Below, one piece after another: positions 42,277-46,131 of a stretch of 46,131 nucleotides of DNA; position 1 is the stretch's first letter, and every line of letters begins with the position of its first letter. The stretch is from JAJZXY01 sp046706185. GTDB lineage: Archaea > Thermoplasmatota > Thermoplasmata > Sysuiplasmatales > Sysuiplasmataceae. Under the pieces are notes generated by a model. That model worked only from the letters and a program-made list of their open reading frames with translations. It searched no databases and was not told the origin of the DNA. The stretch spans positions 1 through 46,131 of the forward strand of contig JBJKPR010000027.1 in the NCBI GenBank assembly GCA_046706185.1, written 5' to 3'. The position numbers were made by a program, and so were the translations under genes.

Positions 42277-42918
42277 ATGGAGCCAATTGCAGACCTCATT
42301 ACCGGGGACAGGTTAAGACTTGCGGAACTACAGGATGAGGTGATAGATATCATCTACAATCGTGTTGAACCTGATGCGATACTCTGCGGAGGAACTGCTA
42401 TTTGGCGCTGTTATGGCGGCAACAGATTTTCCGAGGGCATAGATATCTACTTGAGCAATACAGGACTGAGCAGACTCATTCGGTCATTGCCGAAATACGG
42501 CATTCGTCTGCTTTCCAGGGACAAAGAATTACCTTCAATAATCAGGATTGCGAAAGGGGAAACAAGTCTATTGCTGGAGACCAAGGAAGAGCGCTCGGAG
42601 AGCATGATAAGGCAATATGTCCGAGTCGATGGCAGCTCAACAACCATAAGCGTGTTCACCCCAACCGAGATGCTGATAAGGAAGATAGAAGCATACGAAG
42701 GAAGGAGATTTGTTCGAGATCTCTATGATATCTTCATACTGACCAGGTTTCTGGACAAGAGCGATCATGTTGTTGCTTCATCACTCTCCTCCTTCCTGGC
42801 AAGATCCGAGTCGCCTGTGGACGAAGGCGTGCTCAAATCACTGATCTACACAGGAAAGAGCGATCTCGGATATGGCGAATTGCTGGACTACATTAAGAGG
42901 TGGTTAGGCGAAGTATGA
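42277..42918 (+). CDS. AbiEii-type nucleotidyltransferase toxin, motif altered
   Basis: A 213-residue protein of the AbiEii/AbiGii toxin family (type IV toxin-antitoxin systems). The family pattern GGTA-x-W...RFSEDID is recognisable as GGTAIWR...RFSEGID, so Gly54 replaces the first catalytic Asp while Asp56 remains. Further family blocks are TEMLIRKIEAYEGR and RDLYDIFIL. AbiEii toxins transfer nucleotides and stop growth, often protecting against phage; the lost Asp may make this copy inactive. The next gene encodes the AbiEi-like partner; note that the usual order is antitoxin first. Confidence 0.82.
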   Translation: MEPIADLITGDRLRLAELQDEVIDIIYNRVEPDAILCGGTAIWRCYGGNRFSEGIDIYLSNTGLSRLIRSLPKYGIRLLSRDKELPSIIRIAKGETSLLLETKEERSESMIRQYVRVDGSSTTISVFTPTEMLIRKIEAYEGRRFVRDLYDIFILTRFLDKSDHVVASSLSSFLARSESPVDEGVLKSLIYTGKSDLGYGELLDYIKRWLGEV

Positions 42919-43036
42919 ACGTTCATTTGCAGAATACTTCAGAAGGCTTCCACTGTTCACCGCCGGGGATGCCCGTAGGTATCTTGCAAGCCTAGGTTCT
43001 AGTGAGGAATACTCCAGGCTGCTCCTTCATAATCTG

Positions 43037-43504
43037 GTGAAGGGCAAGCGGTTGGTGCGAATTAAGAAAGGGTTTTACACATTCTCAAATGATGAGAACG
43101 TAATTGGCTTCGCCTTCAGGCCCTTCTACTATGGCATGGAGTACGCTCTCACGCTTCGGAAGATATGGACACAGCAGGCAAATCCAGTAATCATGACCAC
43201 CTCAAAGGCAAATGCCGGATTGAGAGAGGTGATGAATTCAAAGGTGATGGTTCACAGGATTGATTCTCGCGCATTCTTTGGGTTCGAGTACCTAAGTTTC
43301 TCTGGATTGTTTGTTCCGGTGTCATTGCCAGAGAAGATACTGCTGGACTTCCTGTACTTTCGTGCTGACATCGATCCAGTAACTCGACAGGCATTGATTA
43401 ATGAATCCAACCGGAAAGTTCTGAGGGAGTTTGCAGAGAGAATGGGTAGCCGTTATTCGACACAGATTGATTCCCTAATCAGTGACTGTATGGTAGGGGA
43501 CTGA
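43037..43504 (+). CDS. AbiEi-like antitoxin, start region out of frame or damaged
   Basis: The 155-codon frame from GTG 43037 encodes the C-terminal part of an AbiEi-type antitoxin (PVSLPEKILLDFLYFRADID is the family-like block). The same frame continues upstream without stops to 42908 and there encodes the expected N-terminal winged-helix region (FTAGDARRYLASLGSS, then LLLHNLVKGKRLVRIKKGFY across the GTG). That part lacks an ATG, GTG or TTG start. An ATG at 42915 overlaps the toxin's stop (ATGA) as expected for coupling, but it is in another frame and stops after 26 codons. A one-base deletion just after that ATG would explain everything. The gene is therefore either frameshifted or uses a non-standard start. 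Confidence 0.7.
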   Translation: MKGKRLVRIKKGFYTFSNDENVIGFAFRPFYYGMEYALTLRKIWTQQANPVIMTTSKANAGLREVMNSKVMVHRIDSRAFFGFEYLSFSGLFVPVSLPEKILLDFLYFRADIDPVTRQALINESNRKVLREFAERMGSRYSTQIDSLISDCMVGD

Positions 43505-43620
43505 GGTTCCTTAGTCCACTCTTCCATTTGTCTCACTTATCTCTTCTTTAGATGTTAACCAACAAGAAGAACCAATCAGGTCATACATCAAAGGTAGTGA
43601 ATTTCTGCATTTCTGCCGAT

Positions 43621-43654
43621 CTGATCATATTGCGCCCGTGTGCGCAATGATCAG
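43621..43654. other. Long imperfect hairpin after the AbiE genes
   Basis: CTGATCAT-(at)-TGCGC on the left and GCGCA-ATGATCAG on the right form a 13-bp stem with one 2-base bulge and a 6-base loop. It is 117 bp past the antitoxin stop. It could be a 3'-end structure or the footprint of a mobile element. Confidence 0.5.
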
Positions 43655-44408
43655 CTGTATGAAACGCTGCCAATCTAGAGCAAATTACTGAGGGACTAGA
43701 TGAAGGTCTGCAAGTGCAAAATCTGTAGTGCAACTTAAAGCAGAAGGAACGACCTCTTCGATCTCCTTCTGGAATTGTGGGAATGGGACCCGACCAGAAT
43801 GCGACTGACACTCCATACGGCCTCAGGTCGCTTGGTCGAGGGCAAAACGGCGGATGAAAATGTCATTGAAGTGGTGCAGAGATGCTCTGAGTGTAATGTT
43901 CTCCTCGTCTCCCCTCTCGATCTTCCGATGAAAATGGTTAATCGCTGGGAAATTTGGTTCTTCCAGCAGCGTTGAAAGAGTCTTCTCGCACACCTCCGGA
44001 AATGGGAGCGTAGGAAGCTAACATTGTGACTCACTGTATCCTCGCTCTACTCGTTGAGAATCGAGCAACCGACAGCCTCAGCTGCCAGTGCCGTCCGGTA
44101 CCGGGAATGGGTAGGAGTTTCCATTGTAACTGATGGAGGCATTAATGGCATGGACTCACAGGGAGATGCTATTCCCTGATCCCGGACTGCGTGGAAGACC
44201 ATCGTTCTTATGGTGACCGGTGTAAATGAATACGGTCAAACTTGCATCCACTACACCGTTGATAATGAGTGCGAGTGTCGCAGCTGTGAGGCCTGCAATT
44301 GCCAGTATCAGCAAGGATATCTGTGCGCAGCAGCCACCAGGGTACCAGCCCGAAGCAGTCAGCAACCCAATCGCCTTGATTGAAAAGTAACCCAGTCCGG
44401 CCGAATCT
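43655..44408. other. Intergenic stretch between the two toxin-antitoxin pairs, with weak frames
   Basis: A plus-strand frame ending at 43975 (open from 43739, TTG at 43775) translates to a Trp-rich, protein-like peptide of up to 79 residues without a proper start. A minus-strand frame at about 44159-44377 reads as one membrane helix following the VapC stop. Neither has a recognisable family; both may be gene remnants. Nothing else was noticed. Confidence 0.3.
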
Positions 44409-44816
44409 TCAGTATTCAACAATCTCGAGATCTCGAATTCTGTTGAAGTGCTCACTGTTTCTTGTCGCCAGCTTGAATCCATAGCGGAGTGCTGTGGCTG
44501 CAATGTATGTGTCATTTATTCCAATCTGTCTTCCTTGCCTCGCTAAGGCCGCATGTATCTCAGCACTGATCCGAGCTATTTCATGATCAAGCGGTAATAT
44601 GTCGAATTGCTCCAGGTCCTGAATCGCAGCTTTCAGCTTCTCGTTGAAGTTTGCAGTTTTGTGAAATCTGTAGTGGATTCCAAACAGATATTCATGTACA
44701 GAAATGGCGGAGATAGCAACCACAGACTCTTCCTCATCAGCCTTGTCGGCAAGTTCCTTAGCTCCCTCATCCGAATTGATAAGGTCTATGATGAAGGAGG
44801 TATCGTAGAGCGTCAT
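44409..44816 (-). CDS. vapC: VapC-type PIN-domain toxin
   Basis: A 135-residue PIN-domain ribonuclease with the acidic site in place: Asp5 (LYDTSFIIDL), Glu42 (SVHEYLFG) and Asp102 (INDTYIAATAL), with Asn120 in TRNSEHF. VapC toxins cleave tRNA or rRNA and are neutralised by VapB. Its ATG comes one base after the stop of the antitoxin gene, the usual VapBC layout. Function as a toxin-antitoxin pair is well supported by sequence and order. Confidence 0.9.
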   Translation of the reverse strand: MTLYDTSFIIDLINSDEGAKELADKADEEESVVAISAISVHEYLFGIHYRFHKTANFNEKLKAAIQDLEQFDILPLDHEIARISAEIHAALARQGRQIGINDTYIAATALRYGFKLATRNSEHFNRIRDLEIVEY

Positions 44817-44817
44817 T

Positions 44818-45042
44818 TTAGAGTCCTTTCTTGAGCTTCTTAGATGTAGCTAACTCCGATGTCGCAAGATGCTGCATCGCTTCCTGCCAGTCTTTTCGAC
44901 TGATTGTCATCCTTCCTGCAAGGTCTGAAATGCGACCTCTCTTGAAGTTCCGCTTTATAACCGAAGAGAAGCTCTCGTTCGGCAACTTCGCCTTCTTCAG
45001 GAGTCTGTAGACTTCATCTGATATTGCAATAGTTTTTGCCAT
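44818..45042 (-). CDS. vapB: VapB-type antitoxin
   Basis: A 74-residue protein whose first 35 residues (KTIAISDEVYRLLKKAKLP, then SFSSVIKR) match the ribbon-helix-helix/archaeal VapB antitoxin start. The rest is the charged region that would wrap VapC. It precedes vapC with a one-base gap. The ATG at 45042 has a TATA element overlapping a palindrome at 45055-45076, so the pair probably represses its own promoter. Confidence 0.85.
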   Translation of the reverse strand: MAKTIAISDEVYRLLKKAKLPNESFSSVIKRNFKRGRISDLAGRMTISRKDWQEAMQHLATSELATSKKLKKGL

Positions 45043-45054
45043 TTACAGAACTTC

Positions 45055-45076
45055 TTATGTATGCATATGTATATAA
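45055..45076 (-). promoter_or_regulatory. VapBC promoter with near-palindromic operator
   Basis: An AT-rich, nearly self-complementary sequence around a central ATGCAT overlaps the TATA box (TTATATAC on the minus strand), about 28 bp before the VapB ATG. Its position suits autorepression by the VapBC complex. Confidence 0.5.
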
Positions 45077-45179
45077 TTTTATTTTGGGGCTCATAGACTC
45101 CGTTGTCGGTGTAAAATACTCTTGACGACTCCCTTACCGGCATAGACTGTTCGGGAGTTGATATGGATCCATCCACGAA

Positions 45180-45306
45180 ACGGCCGAATGGTTGTCAATT
45201 CACCAAATGACCATATTCTCCGGGGAGCGATACGCCCCTCTAGTCTGATTTCGTCCACAGACTTTGTCAGACGGTAGTTCCGTCAAGTGTTAATAGGCTA
45301 GAGTTA
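45180..45306 (+). repeat. Diverged direct repeat with two hairpins (copy B)
   Basis: The second copy of the element at 42121-42247. The hairpins are at 45222-45240 and GTCTGAT (45243-45249) / GTCAGAC (45266-45272), separated by the same two bases (ta) as in copy A. It lies between the divergent VapBC operon and the plus-strand gene at 45387, mirroring copy A's place between a divergent gene and AbiEii. Confidence 0.7.
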
Positions 45307-45386
45307 AGCATTTATTCACTTGAAATGTAACGTATCAACCTCACTGTTCTGCACACTCTATTTACACCAATGCCGATGACACATGC

Positions 45387-45632
45387 ATGGTTCAGGGCAG
45401 GGAAGCGGAGAAGAAGAACATAAGGCATGCAGTCGAAACACTCAGGATGGTATGGGATGAGATGAGTGCTCAGTTCGACGAACTGAGCAATCAGGAGAGG
45501 ATAATGATGTGCGATGTCTTCATAAACATGACGCAGCCGCACACAATCAGCATACCCGCCGTGGATGAACATGAAGACAAAGAGGAACGGTACGGCTGGG
45601 TCAAGAAGGAGAAGGCAGGGAAGAAGGGATGA
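45387..45632 (+). CDS. Small helical hypothetical protein
   Basis: An 81-residue, charged, mostly helical protein (AEKKNIRHAVETLRMVWDEM, then QFDELSNQERIMMCDVFINM) with an acidic-basic tail. No family was recognised. It follows repeat copy B and ends five bases from the converging transposase gene, so it may belong to the mobile element or its target locus. The ATG at 45387 is used; another ATG lies just upstream in a different frame. Confidence 0.55.
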   Translation: MVQGREAEKKNIRHAVETLRMVWDEMSAQFDELSNQERIMMCDVFINMTQPHTISIPAVDEHEDKEERYGWVKKEKAGKKG

Positions 45633-45637
45633 AAGCA

Positions 45638-46131
45638 CTATGCAAAGGCGTACTGTGCGTTGTAGTGTGAAAGGAAGAGGCTCCCTGCCTCCCTGAGTTC
45701 CTCCCTGAGTTCCTCCCTGCTGTAGTAGCACCTGTTGCACTGAACGGCCGATGACATTCTCCTGTTGACAAGCAGCTCGACAGGATTGACATTTGGGTCC
45801 TTCTTCGGCAGCGGCATTATTGTAAGCTCTAGATGTTCCTTCAGGAAACGTTTCACTTCGGGCGTGTCATGGTATGATGCCTTTTCAATGAACAGTATCG
45901 CACTCGTCATACAGTCACGTTTCATGTGCGCAATGACATTTGAAAGGTGTATCCTGAACTCCACGTTCCTCCGCCTCTGAAAGGAGTTCCATATGATGTT
46001 GCCCGTGGCGTAGTCCATCGATATGAAGAAATTCCATCTGTCCGTGTATCCGGGTGTGGGCACAATGAGTTCTGTCCCCCTCTTCACCCACGCGCACTGG
46101 AGCTTCGCCAGAAGCTCCATCCACTTCTCGT
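45638..46131 (-). CDS. IS630-family transposase, C-terminal part (cut by window edge)
   Basis: The frame is open from the window's right edge to the TAG at 45638-45640 (164 residues visible). It matches the DDE_3 endonuclease half of IS630/Tc1-mariner transposases: CAWVKRGTE, then the FFISMDYATGNI strand, a conserved region ending ASYHDTPEVKRFL, and LPKKDPNVNPVELL with the last catalytic Glu. At the second acidic position the usual Asp appears replaced (FIEKASYH), which may mark a decaying copy. The first catalytic Asp would lie outside the window. No terminal repeats were identified. Confidence 0.8.
   Translation of the reverse strand, partial: EKWMELLAKLQCAWVKRGTELIVPTPGYTDRWNFFISMDYATGNIIWNSFQRRRNVEFRIHLSNVIAHMKRDCMTSAILFIEKASYHDTPEVKRFLKEHLELTIMPLPKKDPNVNPVELLVNRRMSSAVQCNRCYYSREELREELREAGSLFLSHYNAQYAFA

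Noticed and set aside
42121..45306. Repeats as tRNA-derived attachment sites
   Set aside because: The hairpins do not form a cloverleaf and no T-loop consensus was found; they are kept as a structured repeat of unknown kind.
1..46131. CRISPR array, rRNA or prophage
   Set aside because: No regularly spaced short repeats, no rRNA-like sequence and no phage structural genes were seen on either strand.

Overview
The window looks like chromosomal DNA of an acidophilic, heterotrophic archaeon, most likely of the Thermoplasmatota. I infer this from four things. Many genes have an archaeal TATA element 25-30 bp before a leaderless ATG, while others carry G-rich Shine-Dalgarno-like sites. There are two secreted G1 (eqolisin) acid proteases and a plasma-membrane-type H+ P-type ATPase. 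There are AsnC-type, PadR and ArsR-like regulators. Much of the rest is small membrane proteins of no known function. No rRNA, tRNA, CRISPR array or replication origin was recognised.

Layout. 1-8.2 kb is a catabolic region: the 3' end of a molybdopterin hydroxylase large subunit, two metabolite:H+ symporter-type MFS transporters, and a leftward operon (isochorismatase-fold amidase, HpaB-type flavin monooxygenase, second molybdopterin hydroxylase). 8.5-17.1 kb holds a Cys-rich CDF-like transporter, small membrane proteins, the first G1 protease, a double-HTH AsnC-type regulator, a BBE/6-hydroxynicotine-oxidase-like flavoprotein and a VOC gene broken by an in-frame TAG. 17.5-22 kb is a second catabolic block: an MFS transporter divergent from a creatinase-like M24-fold protein that has lost its metal ligands, followed by a UbiD decarboxylase. 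22-28.4 kb has the second G1 protease, two 51-residue Cys-rich proteins with identical cysteine spacing, a Rieske ferredoxin with an ACMSD-like amidohydrolase, a cupin, and an IscA/HesB-fold protein without cysteines. 28.5-41.9 kb has the H+-ATPase, a PadR/NifX-like pair, membrane proteins, a flavodoxin, a second VOC protein, an alpha/beta hydrolase, another MFS transporter, an SDR and a BASS-type transporter. 42-46.1 kb is a defence/mobile zone: an AbiE-type pair and a VapBC pair, each next to one copy of a diverged ~127-bp repeat with two hairpins, then an IS630-like transposase cut by the window edge.

How it fits together. Transporters alternate with oxidative, decarboxylating and hydrolytic enzymes (molybdo-hydroxylase, flavin monooxygenase, maleamate-type amidase, UbiD, ACMSD-like). 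This suggests import and breakdown of aromatic or N-heteroaromatic acids, with secreted acid proteases supplying peptides and the H+-ATPase supporting pH balance. The pathway assignment is inference; the individual enzyme families are mostly clear.

Most worth following up: the paired 51-residue Cys-rich proteins, the two-copy structured repeat beside the toxin-antitoxin pairs, the AbiE pair with a damaged motif and a displaced antitoxin start, the metal-less M24-fold enzyme, and several perfect palindromes in regulatory positions.
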